In this document: positions 48,190 to 57,668 of the stretch, one piece after another
How the letters are laid out: each line of letters begins with the position of its first letter
Numbering within the stretch: the first letter of the stretch is position 1
Assembly (NCBI RefSeq): GCF_005116465.1
Contig: NZ_SWBM01000002.1
Coordinates: 310,001 to 374,000, forward strand
Direction: 5' to 3'
Source: Robertmurraya kyonggiensis
GTDB lineage: Bacteria > Bacillota > Bacilli > Bacillales > Cytobacillaceae
Length of the DNA: 64,000 nt
Notes under the pieces: model-generated
Seen by the model: the letters and a program-made list of their open reading frames with translations, nothing else
Told to the model about the DNA's origin: nothing
The model's database searches: none
Position numbers and translations under genes: made by a program

Positions 48190-49011
48190 TTGTTCTGTGT
48201 TAACTGTGGTAGAAAAAACGAAACAAGCGCGAAGTTTTGTGAGGGTTGTGGCACTAAATTACCTGAAACTACAGGGAGTTCACCTGAAGTGCAAACCTCA
48301 CAGGGGGAATCATCTCAATCTTATCAACAAGTTCCACCATCTTACCAAAATTCTCAAACAGTACCAGGAAACGGCCAGCAATACTTAGAAAAGGGAAAAA
48401 CAATTTCAAAATTATACTTTTCATACTTCCTTTCAGTATTAAAGAGTCCTGTACCAACTGCAGAGAGGATAGGGAAAAAGGAATTAACAAACGGGATAAT
48501 TACTATCGTATTATTTGCGTTGATGATTCCATTAATGACTTTCTTTGGGTTAAAGGGTTTGCTTGAGGATAGTTTTTATTCTCCGGATGTTAGTTTTTCT
48601 GCAGTAGTCTTAAAGCCATTTTTCACATTAGTTGTTATTTTAGCATTAATTGCTGTTATCATTTTTGGAGTTATCAAATTAGGTAAGTCACCTGCAAGTC
48701 TACTAGATGTTATTTCTAGATTAGGTGCTTTCTTAGTAGTACCAACTGCATTGTTGTTTATTGCACTTATTATTTCATTAATTGGTTCTGTCTTCTTTGC
48801 AGTTTTCTTGATTCTAGGGCTAGTAGGGGCATCATTAATCATTCCTCTAATTGTTTATAGTTTTAAACGTGAAATTAACAAAGGCTTAGATACGTTTTAT
48901 TGCACTTTCTTAGTATATATTGGTATTGCTATTTTGTTTGTTGTTTTAGGAGAGCAAGCTTTCTATGAAATAGAGAATATGATTAATAACTTTGATCCAT
49001 TTGGGTTTTAG
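48190..49011 (+). CDS. Zinc-ribbon membrane protein
   Basis: 273 residues from TTG 48190; AAAGGAG is nine bases upstream, while the TTG at 48169 lies before that site. An N-terminal zinc ribbon has Cys3, Cys6, Cys17 and Cys20 (MFCVNCGRKNE, KFCEGCG). A Gln/Ser/Pro linker (about 30-70) and about five membrane helices (95-265) follow. This is a common design in Bacillus, but the function is unknown. It sits in front of a second zinc-ribbon gene. Confidence 0.8.
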   Translation: MFCVNCGRKNETSAKFCEGCGTKLPETTGSSPEVQTSQGESSQSYQQVPPSYQNSQTVPGNGQQYLEKGKTISKLYFSYFLSVLKSPVPTAERIGKKELTNGIITIVLFALMIPLMTFFGLKGLLEDSFYSPDVSFSAVVLKPFFTLVVILALIAVIIFGVIKLGKSPASLLDVISRLGAFLVVPTALLFIALIISLIGSVFFAVFLILGLVGASLIIPLIVYSFKREINKGLDTFYCTFLVYIGIAILFVVLGEQAFYEIENMINNFDPFGF

Positions 49012-49017
49012 TAAGAA

Positions 49018-49042
49018 AGAGGTCTGGATTTATCAGACCTCT
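49018..49042 (+). terminator. Hairpin between the two zinc-ribbon genes
   Basis: AGAGGTCTG (49018-49026) pairs perfectly with CAGACCTCT (49034-49042); a weak T stretch follows. It is probably a partial terminator. Confidence 0.65.
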
Positions 49043-49075
49043 TATTCATAGACGAAAATAAAGGAGACAAAACGA

Positions 49076-50491
49076 ATGAAGTTTTGTACAAATTGTGGGC
49101 AAGAGCGTAAAGGAAATCAAGACTTTTGTACATCTTGTGGGAAAAAGTTTGATGGGGGTACTACACAAATAAACGACCATCATAGTGCGCCAACGTCTAA
49201 TTTTGATACGCAAGTTCCACAAGAACCTAAGAAGCCAATGACCATAAAGACCAAAATTATGATAGGAGCTTTAGTGGTAATTGTTGCTGCAGGATTTGGG
49301 GGCCACAAATTTTTAGAGTCTACATATTCTCCAGAGAAAACGGTAGCGAAACTCGAAGAGGCGATAAAGGAAGAAGATGTAAAGAAAGCTAAAAAGGTGA
49401 TGGACTTCTCAGGTTTTAATAATGAATTTAGTGATAAGGAGATAAAAAATTACCTGTCATTTTTGAAAGAAGATAGAGCGCAATTAATCAAAAATTTGAA
49501 TGAATCTATTTCATATTATGATGAGGATGGATTACCATCTGCTTCATACTATGATCAAAATAATAATGAATTGGTGAAATTGGTACTAGGCAAAAAGAAG
49601 TTTGGAATTTATCAGGAATATCAAATAGAAGCAGTTCCATATGTTGTTAATGTTGAAGTAAATCATGAAGATGTGGTAATAGAGTTTAATGGTAAAAAAG
49701 AAACTTCTGAAGAAGGTAGTTTAACATTTGAGGGGATCCTACCAGGTGTTAACCAGTTAACAGGGGAATATAAGGGTGAGTACACTGATTTAAAAAAATC
49801 AGTGAGGCTAGACTTTAATGAGGCTGAGGAGAATGCGTTGACTGTTTTTCTTGATTTAGAAGGTAAGTATGTGGATGTTTATTCTAATGAAGAGAATAGT
49901 ACACTTTTTGTCAACGGCAAAAGCACAGGTTCGAAAATAATGGATTTTTATGAATTTGGTCCACTTCCAACGGACGGTTCGATTGTTTTACATGCAGAGT
50001 ATGAAACGGAGAAGGGTGTTATTAAATCAAATGAAATTAAGGTTTTGGATGACACTGAGGAAGTATACTTAGAATTTGATGAAAATAAGTTATATCCAGA
50101 ACTTATGTCATATGAGGATACATATGTTGAAGATTTTATGGAGGAATATATCTACACTAGTGTAGACGCGATGAATAATGGTGATTTCTCATTAGTTGAA
50201 AATTTCCACCATCCAGATGGAAAATCGTATAATGAATCAAAAGATTATATTGATTATATTGTGTCCAAAGGTATTAAAGAAGATCTAATTAACGTCGAAA
50301 TAGTTGATTATGAAGAACTTGAAGAAAGCGAAGAAGGCAATTGGTATCTAGTGCATACTACTGAAGAGTATGATATTCACTATTCAGATGGTACAACGAC
50401 TAGAAAGAAGTTTAACTCAACGTATCGCGTGAATAATTCCGATTTTAATGGGTACAAGGTTTGGGCTCTTGAAAGTACGGAAGAGATTTAA
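49076..50491 (+). CDS. TcaA/YvbJ-like zinc-ribbon membrane protein
   Basis: 471 residues. A zinc ribbon (Cys4, Cys7, Cys18, Cys21), one membrane helix (about 60-78) and a long extracellular part follow in order; the last 120 or so residues look like the NTF2-like domain of TcaA (YVEDFMEEYIYTSVDAMNNG). In Staphylococcus TcaA affects glycopeptide susceptibility; B. subtilis YvbJ is a relative. AAAGGAGAC precedes the ATG. Its closeness to the previous gene suggests a shared operon with partial termination. Confidence 0.82.
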   Translation: MKFCTNCGQERKGNQDFCTSCGKKFDGGTTQINDHHSAPTSNFDTQVPQEPKKPMTIKTKIMIGALVVIVAAGFGGHKFLESTYSPEKTVAKLEEAIKEEDVKKAKKVMDFSGFNNEFSDKEIKNYLSFLKEDRAQLIKNLNESISYYDEDGLPSASYYDQNNNELVKLVLGKKKFGIYQEYQIEAVPYVVNVEVNHEDVVIEFNGKKETSEEGSLTFEGILPGVNQLTGEYKGEYTDLKKSVRLDFNEAEENALTVFLDLEGKYVDVYSNEENSTLFVNGKSTGSKIMDFYEFGPLPTDGSIVLHAEYETEKGVIKSNEIKVLDDTEEVYLEFDENKLYPELMSYEDTYVEDFMEEYIYTSVDAMNNGDFSLVENFHHPDGKSYNESKDYIDYIVSKGIKEDLINVEIVDYEELEESEEGNWYLVHTTEEYDIHYSDGTTTRKKFNSTYRVNNSDFNGYKVWALESTEEI

Positions 50492-50596
50492 TCATCAGTC
50501 CGTTGCTTCGCTTTATTGATATCCATATATTATCGTAGCAATCTCATAGATAATTAATTGTATTGGATTAATAGATGCTTAATTAAAAGTGTTATG

Positions 50597-50630
50597 GAGG
50601 AACGGTGTTTAATAATACAGTTCCTCTTTT
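50597..50630 (+). terminator. Terminator of the TcaA-like gene
   Basis: GAGGAAC (50597-50603) pairs with GTTCCTC (50620-50626), then TTTT. Confidence 0.7.
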
Positions 50631-50705
50631 CATTTCATAAAATTGGAAATATAATCTATTTAACGAAGAGATCAATATACATATAAGGAAAGAGGTGAAA
50701 TGGAG

Positions 50706-51423
50706 ATGGTTAAACTATTTATCGACCCTGGACATGGTGGAACGTATTCTGGAGCGGTTGGAAATGACTTACGAGAAAAGGATTCAACCCTTATGATTGC
50801 CTACGAATTCGGGAAATATTAGTAGGTTATGAAAATATAGACGTGATGTTAGCTAGAGATAATGATAGTACACTTTTGCTTTTACAAAGAACCGATATGG
50901 CCAATAACTGGGGAGCAAATTACTTTGTTTCCGTCCATATAAACGCGGGTGGAGGAATTGGTTTTGAGAGTTATATATCCGTCTGCAAGTCAAGATTCAG
51001 TAAACTATCAAAATACCCTATATCCTGAAATTGTAAATCAGACGGGTTTCATTGATAGAGGTAAAAAGAGAGCGGATTTTCATGTAGTAAGGGAAACCAC
51101 TATGCCTGCGATCCTTACTGAAAATGGATTTGTTGATAATACAGTGGAAGCGGAAAAACTAAAACAATCATCCTTTCTGGATCAGATTGCTCAAGGACAT
51201 GTGAATGGATTGGTGGAAATATTTGGGTTGAAGAAGATTCTAAAGAAGATCTATTTTTATACAGGTGGATATTCAGGAGAATAATTGGTGGTATGAACCT
51301 TCAAGGAAGGAAGATAACGGAAGTTTAACGTTTAAAATAGGCCAATTTATTGAGGGAACGGAAAGTGCTTATAAGATGGAGAATTTCTTAAAAGAAAATA
51401 ATTACTGGTATCAGATTCAATAA
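50706..51423 (+). pseudogene. N-acetylmuramoyl-L-alanine amidase (Amidase_3), broken by frameshifts
   Basis: Starts well (GAGGTGAAATGGAG before ATG 50706): MVKLFIDPGHGGTYSGAVG with the zinc-ligand His. A stop after EFGKY near 50820 is bypassed only by a frameshift to REILVGYENIDVMLARD, continuing to FVSVHINAGGG (second ligand). Another shift near 50970 leads to YPSASQDSVNYQNTLYPEIV and MPAILTENGF with the catalytic Glu. A last shift near 51270 leads to a SPOR-like end (LTFKIGQFIEGTESAYKMEN). Three lesions in one gene argue for real decay. Confidence 0.85.
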
Positions 51424-51476
51424 GGTATGGAACTATTATGCTAGAAGGCATGTGGACTCGCATCAAATTTACAAAA

Positions 51477-51505
51477 AAAATAGAGGCAAAAAATGCCTCT
51501 ATTTT
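51477..51505. terminator. Bidirectional terminator
   Basis: AAAATAGAGGCA (51477-51488) pairs with TGCCTCTATTTT (51494-51505). It serves the amidase pseudogene and the convergent surface-protein gene, whose stop codon it contains. Confidence 0.9.
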
Positions 51506-54500
51506 ACATAGAACTGTCGTCCTTTACTAGCATTACCTTTACTATCCTTCGCTGTAATTGTTAAGAGACTTTTGCGTTTTTGTTTCTTAATAGAAACAGA
51601 ATAACTTCCTTTGGAATTAGTCTTGGCCGTACCGAGTGTCACACTTCCTCTTTTAACTGTCACAATCGAATAAGGTTCTGCTTTTCCGGTTACTTTAGTG
51701 TGATAATTCCGAATTGTGTTCACTGATGGAATAGCCGGTGCAATTTTATCTAGAACAGTCTTTTTCACAGCAGCACTAACATTCCCGGCTTTATCTGTTG
51801 CTGTTACATAGAGAATAGTTCCATCCTTCTGAAGAGGAATATTCAACGAGAACTTTCCGTCTACTTTTACAGTTGCACTTCCAATGACTGTAGTGCCTCT
51901 TTTTACTCTAATTGTAGCGTATTTTTCTGCTGTTCCAATTATTGTCTTAGTATTATTAGCAATGTCGATTACCTTAGGTGTAGCTGGTGCAAGCTTATCA
52001 ATAACTGTGGTATTTCTGGCGGAACTAATATTTCCTGCCTTGTCTGTTACTTTTGAAACTAAAACTGTGCCTTCCGTCTGTTTAGGAATCTTTACAGAGA
52101 ATTTTCCATTAGAAGGAATGGTTGCAGTTCCTAATAGACTTGAACCTTTATAGACACTAATTTTTGAACCAGCTTCTCCTGTTCCAGTTACAACAGTTGA
52201 TGTATTGGCTACTGTATTTACGACAGGAATCGTAGGTGCTGTACGATCGTAAACAACGACACTTGTAGGTAGACTAGTATTTTCGAAAGCATCTTTGGCT
52301 GTGACTGTTAGGAGCGTTCCTGCCACTTGCTTTGGAATGGAAACAGTAAAATATCCATTCTTGTCGGATATGCCACTACCAATCAAAGCTCCATTCTTTT
52401 TTACAATTACCGTTGAACCAGCCTTAGCCATACCTTTTACAGTTGAATGGTCTGCCACTTCATAAACGTTTGGAGCGGAAGGAGGAATATTTACATAAAC
52501 CTTTCTATCGATTGTCGTTCGGTTACCAGAGGTATCAAGTGCTTCAAGTCGGATGGTATATAGGCCAGATGGTAATCCCTTAGTATTCCAAACTCCAAGT
52601 ATATCTTGCTGTGAAGTTCCAGTAGCAATTTTCGTCCAACTAGTTGGGGAATTTCCTTCCCCATAAAAAACGTTGTAACTATCTAGACTATAATCTTTTA
52701 TGGTTCCCGTTATAGGCACGTTACCCGATACAGAATCGTATGATATAGGTGATGTTAACATAACTTCTGGTTCTGTCATGTCAACAAATCTTAATGTCCT
52801 CTCGACGTAATCACCAATGGGTCCTACATCCCTCTGATAGATCTGCCATTTTACTTCTTTATCGCCAACAGGCCACCCCCCGGGGAGATAGAATTCAAAT
52901 GCTTTTTCTTCCCCAGATTTAATCACTTCGCCAATTTTAAAAGGTTCAACAAAGTCAATTCCTTCTGCTCTTAATTCGTAACCATTTTCATTTGACCATT
53001 CTTCCGCACCTTCATTTCGAAAAGTAAAACGAAGGAATGTTGTAGAATCATAGTTTAGTTGTCCACTAGGACTAGAATAATTAAGAATCCTAGAATCTCT
53101 TTTTAAACGTGCCTGCGTTTTAATCACAGAGGCAGCAGAATAATTTCCGTCTTGCGAGTAGTAATTATCTGTGGCTCTTACGGTAATGGTATATGGAGTA
53201 TACAATGATAGTAGATCTTTAGGTATTTTTATCGAATTTGTATTGGTGAACATCGGATAGTATTGACCATTGCTAGTTGTGAGTGTCACATTATATCCTT
53301 TAACTCCTGAGCCAAGATCAATAGATTCATCCCACGCGATCGTGAAACTCTCAATGTCTTCATCTAGCATTCTTAAATTAGCCGGCATGCTCGGTGCTGT
53401 CTGGTCTGGAATTGACACAGCAATTTCCTCAGTAACTACTTCATCGTAATCGTTGTGGGCCAAAATCTTATAATAGTATGATTTTCGGTTCATACTATTC
53501 CCATCAGCATTTTCATAGACCTTAACTGCTTGATCGTCCAAATCCTCTCCCGAACCATCAAGACGGAGTTGGTAAACGCCACTTTTTATTTGCTCAGTAG
53601 TTGGCCATACATTTTTATTACGGCTAGACCATGAACGGGAATCACCAACATCAATTTCTTCATAGTCCTTCCCATTGAACATTAAGACCTTATACCCTTT
53701 TGCTCCTTGTACAGGAAACCAACTCAATTCAATAACGCCTTTTCCAGAATTGAGACCTAATCCATAAGATGATACCTGAACTGTTGGTGGGTATTCATAA
53801 GTAATTTGTAGTACTGGGATAAGATTTAAGTTGCTGTTAGTTTTATAAAAGCTATTTATGGATGACAGAATCGATGGTTCGGAGCTTTTTAAAACTACAC
53901 CATGATTTCCAGTTGGTTCTTCGTACCATTCCTTTACTAATTCAGTTATAGACCAAGACTGTGTGGAACCCGCTGATACATTTGTTTCTGTTGGAAGAGG
54001 AGAAAATTCAGGCTGATTATTCCATGTAAGTTCTGTTGCTTTCCATTCGTTTAGAACCTTATGAAGGGAAAAAGAACCGTTTGAAAGGGCAATTCCATCT
54101 AAGCTATAAAGTTTTAAGGTGGCGTCTACTAATAGTTTACCCTCTAAGTTTGGAAGCTCCTGACCAAAGTTAATATACGTTCGGTATTCCCCTTGTTCAT
54201 CGGTTCCTATTAAAACCTGATTATCACTAATAAAATTGCTGTCACCCTCAGATTGAGATACATAGCCAATATTTTTTACCTCAGAGCCTACATCTGTTGG
54301 TTGATATTTACCTAATTCATTTTTAGTGAAAATAGGAAAAGGGAATACATCGATTGTTTCTGTCAGATTTGAATTTCTAAAAGTTCTGGTGTTTTCAGTT
54401 CTGTAGTTTGTGACTTCTATTATTCTTTCTGCAGCATCTATATGAGGTACATATGGAATAGAAGCTATAAGTAAAACAAACAATAAAACTATGGATATCC

Positions 54501-54513
54501 ACTTGGATTTCAA
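51499..54513 (-). CDS. Large secreted surface protein: DNRLRE, fibronectin-III and bacterial Ig-like repeats
   Basis: 1004 residues from a TTG at 54513 (GAGGTGAAC upstream). Signal peptide about 1-28; DNRLRE-type domain about 85-240; fibronectin III-like domains about 240-370 and 372-470; a further beta domain to about 570; an Ig-like domain about 575-660. Four repeats of about 84 residues then run to the end, each built on (P)AP.IP-VNTV, TGxAE.GS.I.VK, LGTA.V..NGKFSV.IPKQ, VTAKDKAGN. No sortase motif is visible; it ends in basic residues. The role is probably adhesion or a scaffold in the cell wall. Confidence 0.88.
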   Translation of the reverse strand: MKSKWISIVLLFVLLIASIPYVPHIDAAERIIEVTNYRTENTRTFRNSNLTETIDVFPFPIFTKNELGKYQPTDVGSEVKNIGYVSQSEGDSNFISDNQVLIGTDEQGEYRTYINFGQELPNLEGKLLVDATLKLYSLDGIALSNGSFSLHKVLNEWKATELTWNNQPEFSPLPTETNVSAGSTQSWSITELVKEWYEEPTGNHGVVLKSSEPSILSSINSFYKTNSNLNLIPVLQITYEYPPTVQVSSYGLGLNSGKGVIELSWFPVQGAKGYKVLMFNGKDYEEIDVGDSRSWSSRNKNVWPTTEQIKSGVYQLRLDGSGEDLDDQAVKVYENADGNSMNRKSYYYKILAHNDYDEVVTEEIAVSIPDQTAPSMPANLRMLDEDIESFTIAWDESIDLGSGVKGYNVTLTTSNGQYYPMFTNTNSIKIPKDLLSLYTPYTITVRATDNYYSQDGNYSAASVIKTQARLKRDSRILNYSSPSGQLNYDSTTFLRFTFRNEGAEEWSNENGYELRAEGIDFVEPFKIGEVIKSGEEKAFEFYLPGGWPVGDKEVKWQIYQRDVGPIGDYVERTLRFVDMTEPEVMLTSPISYDSVSGNVPITGTIKDYSLDSYNVFYGEGNSPTSWTKIATGTSQQDILGVWNTKGLPSGLYTIRLEALDTSGNRTTIDRKVYVNIPPSAPNVYEVADHSTVKGMAKAGSTVIVKKNGALIGSGISDKNGYFTVSIPKQVAGTLLTVTAKDAFENTSLPTSVVVYDRTAPTIPVVNTVANTSTVVTGTGEAGSKISVYKGSSLLGTATIPSNGKFSVKIPKQTEGTVLVSKVTDKAGNISSARNTTVIDKLAPATPKVIDIANNTKTIIGTAEKYATIRVKRGTTVIGSATVKVDGKFSLNIPLQKDGTILYVTATDKAGNVSAAVKKTVLDKIAPAIPSVNTIRNYHTKVTGKAEPYSIVTVKRGSVTLGTAKTNSKGSYSVSIKKQKRKSLLTITAKDSKGNASKGRQFYVK

Positions 54514-54770
54514 AAGAAGTTCACCTCAAGAAAATATATTATAAGAGGATCTTAATCTAAATCTATAATTGTGGTAAACACAAATATCTATTAGAAAATC
54601 AAATAATTTTCTTGATACCAACACAAAATATGGAAGATTTATTTTCCTATAATAAAAAGCTATTAACGATGGTATGTAGTTTGTTTACAACTAGGAATTC
54701 ATCATAATCTTTATTCCTTTTTTTAGAAAAACTTCCATGTTAAACTAATGTATAGGGAGGTTGGAAAAAA

Positions 54771-56762
54771 ATGAAAAAGGCTTTGATAGCAACTTTAGTT
54801 CTTTTTCTTTCGATTGTCATTGCTGGATGCAATAAGGAACCGAAGCCAGAGGAGCGATTCTCAGAGTATGTAAAGCTTTGGAATGAACAGCAATTTGACA
54901 AAATGTATGCGCTTCTATCAACAGATTCGAAAGAGAAGATCTCACAAGAGGATTTTAAAGAACGATATTCCAAAATATATGGAGACTTAGAGATTGAGAA
55001 TTTGAAAGTTAAATATAACCCACCAAAAGAAGAAACAGACACCAAAGAAGAGCAAATAAGTTTTCCATTTTCGGTAGAAATGGATAGTTTGGCAGGAAAG
55101 ATTTCGTTTGAACATGAGGCTACCCTCACAAAGGAAGAGCGGGACGAAGAGAAGAGCTGGTATGTGGAATGGGATACAACCTTTATTTTTCCACAGTTAC
55201 AAGACGAAGATAAAATTGGAATAAAAACAAATCCTGCAAAACGTGGAAATATCCTTGATCGAAATGGTGATACACTTGCGACAACAGGAACCGTTTATGA
55301 AATAGGAATTGTACCGGAAAAAATGGCAGGTAAGGAGACCGAAGTCATTGGGCAAGTCTCTGAGTTATTAGGGATTAGTAAAGAACAAATAGAGAAGACT
55401 CTGAATGCTTCCTGGGTGAAGCCAGACTATTTTGTACCCATTAAAAAGGTTTCTCCAGATGAAACAGAGCTTATAGAAAAGCTCTTTGCCATTCCATCTG
55501 TGTTAAAGCAAGATGCTGAAGCAAGAGTGTATCCATTTGGGGAATCAACGGGCCACCTAATTGGCTATGTTGGTCCAATAACAGCTGAGGAGTTAGAGAA
55601 AAATCCGGGTTATGGCAGTACGGATGTGATTGGAAAAAGAGGATTAGAACAGGTGTTAGAAAAACGCTTGATTGGTGAAAATGGCGTTACGATTTACATA
55701 AAAAAAGAAGATGGGTCTGAGGAAGTTCTTGCCCAAAAAGAGGTTAAGGATGGAGAGAATGTTCAATTAACTATCGATGGAACGATGCAAGCTAAAGCCT
55801 ATTCTGAATTTAAAGGGGAACCTGGGATGGCTACTGCAATCAATCCTCTTACAGGAGAAACGCTGGCACTAGTAAGCAGCCCTAGCTTCAATCCGAACAT
55901 TTTAGTGCTAGGAGCAACAGCAGAACAATGGAAACAACTAGAAGAAGATGAAAAAAATCCGTTGCTTAATCGCTTTAAATCGACCTATGCGCCAGGGTCA
56001 GTCATGAAGCCAATCACGGCTTCAATAGGGTTAGAAAATGGTGCTATTGATTGGGAAGAAACAATGACAGTAGATGGATTGAAGTGGCAAAAGGATTCAT
56101 CATGGGGGAGTTATCAGGTAACGCGAGTTAAGGATCCCAAAGGTCCGGTTAATCTAGAAAAAGCACTTTTATATTCAGATAACATTTATTTTGCTCATGC
56201 AGCTTTAAAAATAGGTAAAGAGAATTTCATTAAAGGGTTAAAGAAGTTTGGCTTCGATGAAGAATTTCCATATTCTTATCCGATTGAAACTTCGAAAGCG
56301 GGCGCAATGGATAAGGAGGTAACTTTGGCTGACTCAGGTTATGGCCAAGGGCAGGTGGAAATGAGTGTGATCCACTTAGCGAGTGCGTATACTCCTCTAT
56401 TGAATCGAGGAAACTTGATCAAACCTGTGTTGTTTGCGGAGGAAGAGAAGGGGCAGATCTGGAAGGGAAGTGTTATAGCTGTAGAGCAGGTTGAAAAATT
56501 GAATGCTGCACTGACAAAGGTCATACAGGATCCAACAGGAACTGCGTATTCTGGAAGAGTCGAAGGATATCCAATGGCTGGAAAGACGGGTACGGCTGAA
56601 TTAAAAGAGGCACAAGGGGAGAAAGGGAAAGAAAATGGTTGGTTTGTGGCTTACAATACCGAAAATCCCGAACTGTTAATTGCATTAATGGTTGAGGGTG
56701 TTGAAAACAGCGGGGGATCGAAAGCTGCCGTACAAAAGGTGAAGGCAATTTTAGAAAAATAA
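54771..56762 (+). CDS. Class B penicillin-binding protein, PBP3/MecA type (lipoprotein)
   Basis: 663 residues. Lipobox IAGC with Cys20; MecA-N-like NTF2 domain about 25-145; dimerisation domain about 155-330; transpeptidase domain about 340-660. The active-site motifs are Ser410-V-M-K, Ser469-D-N471 and Lys605-T-G607. It cross-links peptidoglycan outside the membrane. It resembles B. subtilis PbpC (PBP3), a relative of MecA with low beta-lactam affinity; whether this one is resistant cannot be told. GGAGGTTGG precedes the ATG. Confidence 0.93.
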   Translation: MKKALIATLVLFLSIVIAGCNKEPKPEERFSEYVKLWNEQQFDKMYALLSTDSKEKISQEDFKERYSKIYGDLEIENLKVKYNPPKEETDTKEEQISFPFSVEMDSLAGKISFEHEATLTKEERDEEKSWYVEWDTTFIFPQLQDEDKIGIKTNPAKRGNILDRNGDTLATTGTVYEIGIVPEKMAGKETEVIGQVSELLGISKEQIEKTLNASWVKPDYFVPIKKVSPDETELIEKLFAIPSVLKQDAEARVYPFGESTGHLIGYVGPITAEELEKNPGYGSTDVIGKRGLEQVLEKRLIGENGVTIYIKKEDGSEEVLAQKEVKDGENVQLTIDGTMQAKAYSEFKGEPGMATAINPLTGETLALVSSPSFNPNILVLGATAEQWKQLEEDEKNPLLNRFKSTYAPGSVMKPITASIGLENGAIDWEETMTVDGLKWQKDSSWGSYQVTRVKDPKGPVNLEKALLYSDNIYFAHAALKIGKENFIKGLKKFGFDEEFPYSYPIETSKAGAMDKEVTLADSGYGQGQVEMSVIHLASAYTPLLNRGNLIKPVLFAEEEKGQIWKGSVIAVEQVEKLNAALTKVIQDPTGTAYSGRVEGYPMAGKTGTAELKEAQGEKGKENGWFVAYNTENPELLIALMVEGVENSGGSKAAVQKVKAILEK

Positions 56763-56771
56763 AGGTTGGAT

Positions 56772-56810
56772 AACGAGTTCTCTGATGTAGAGAACTCGTT
56801 TCGTTTTTTT
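56772..56810 (+). terminator. Terminator of the penicillin-binding protein gene
   Basis: AACGAGTTCTC (56772-56782) pairs perfectly with GAGAACTCGTT (56790-56800), then TCGTTTTTTT. The rest of 56811-57074 is AT-rich without a gene. Confidence 0.93.
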
Positions 56811-57074
56811 AACAAGAAAAATTGATGGGGGCCAATCAAACTTAATAAGTTTAAATATGATTATTTACACAATATTGAACGTGGAATTGCTAAGAAACAA
56901 TCAATAAATGAATATTTATAATATTTTTGATGAAAAAATCTATTTATAGATACTTGACTCAGACGTTAGAATAATCCATTCTTATTTAGGGTGTAGAAGG
57001 GTATTTATAGAAGTTAGGAGAATTCTTGTAATAAATAGCCTTAAATTTATAAAAAGTTATGAAGGTGAAATAAA

Positions 57075-57470
57075 TTGAAAGATAATAATTTTCTTGGACA
57101 GGGAGTAAGGTTTGTAATCATTGGTTTTATTAATACCGGTAATTATTATTTATTGTATTTACTCTTTTTTGTACTCCTTAATTTTCATTATATGATTGCT
57201 CATATTTTATCATTTTTAATAAGTATGGTAGGCTCTTTTTTCCTCAATTCATATTACACTTATAAAACTAAGCCTACATTAAAGAAGTTTTTGCAATTTC
57301 CATTAACATATATCGTGAACGTTATAGTAACAACAACCGCTATTTATATTTTGACTGAGATAGTGAAACTTGATGGAAAGATAACTCCTTTATTGGCCTC
57401 GGGAATTGCTATTCCGTTTACATTCCTAATATCCAAAAAAATATTAGCAGATAAGTCAATTTCGGAATAA
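57075..57470 (+). CDS. GtrA-family membrane protein (lipid-linked sugar flippase)
   Basis: 131 residues with four membrane helices and the family N-terminus GQGVRFVIIGFINTGNYYLLY. The start is TTG 57075 with GAAGGTG seven bases upstream. GtrA/GtcA proteins move undecaprenyl-phosphate-linked sugars across the membrane. The following glycosyltransferase and YfhO-like genes supply the other two steps of such a pathway. Confidence 0.88.
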   Translation: MKDNNFLGQGVRFVIIGFINTGNYYLLYLLFFVLLNFHYMIAHILSFLISMVGSFFLNSYYTYKTKPTLKKFLQFPLTYIVNVIVTTTAIYILTEIVKLDGKITPLLASGIAIPFTFLISKKILADKSISE

Positions 57471-57668
57471 ATAAGCTTAGCATATTATGACAAACTTTTC
57501 CGAGATATGTATGTGCAAATTACCTTGTAAAAAAAGTGTATAGTCGTATTTAATCTGAACCTTCCTTTGTTGCAGAGATATGAAAATACAGAAGTAAGGC
57601 AATAATAACCATATATGAGAAAGAAAAATTAAATAAATCAATTTGTGTGGATATGAAAGGGATTTTCT

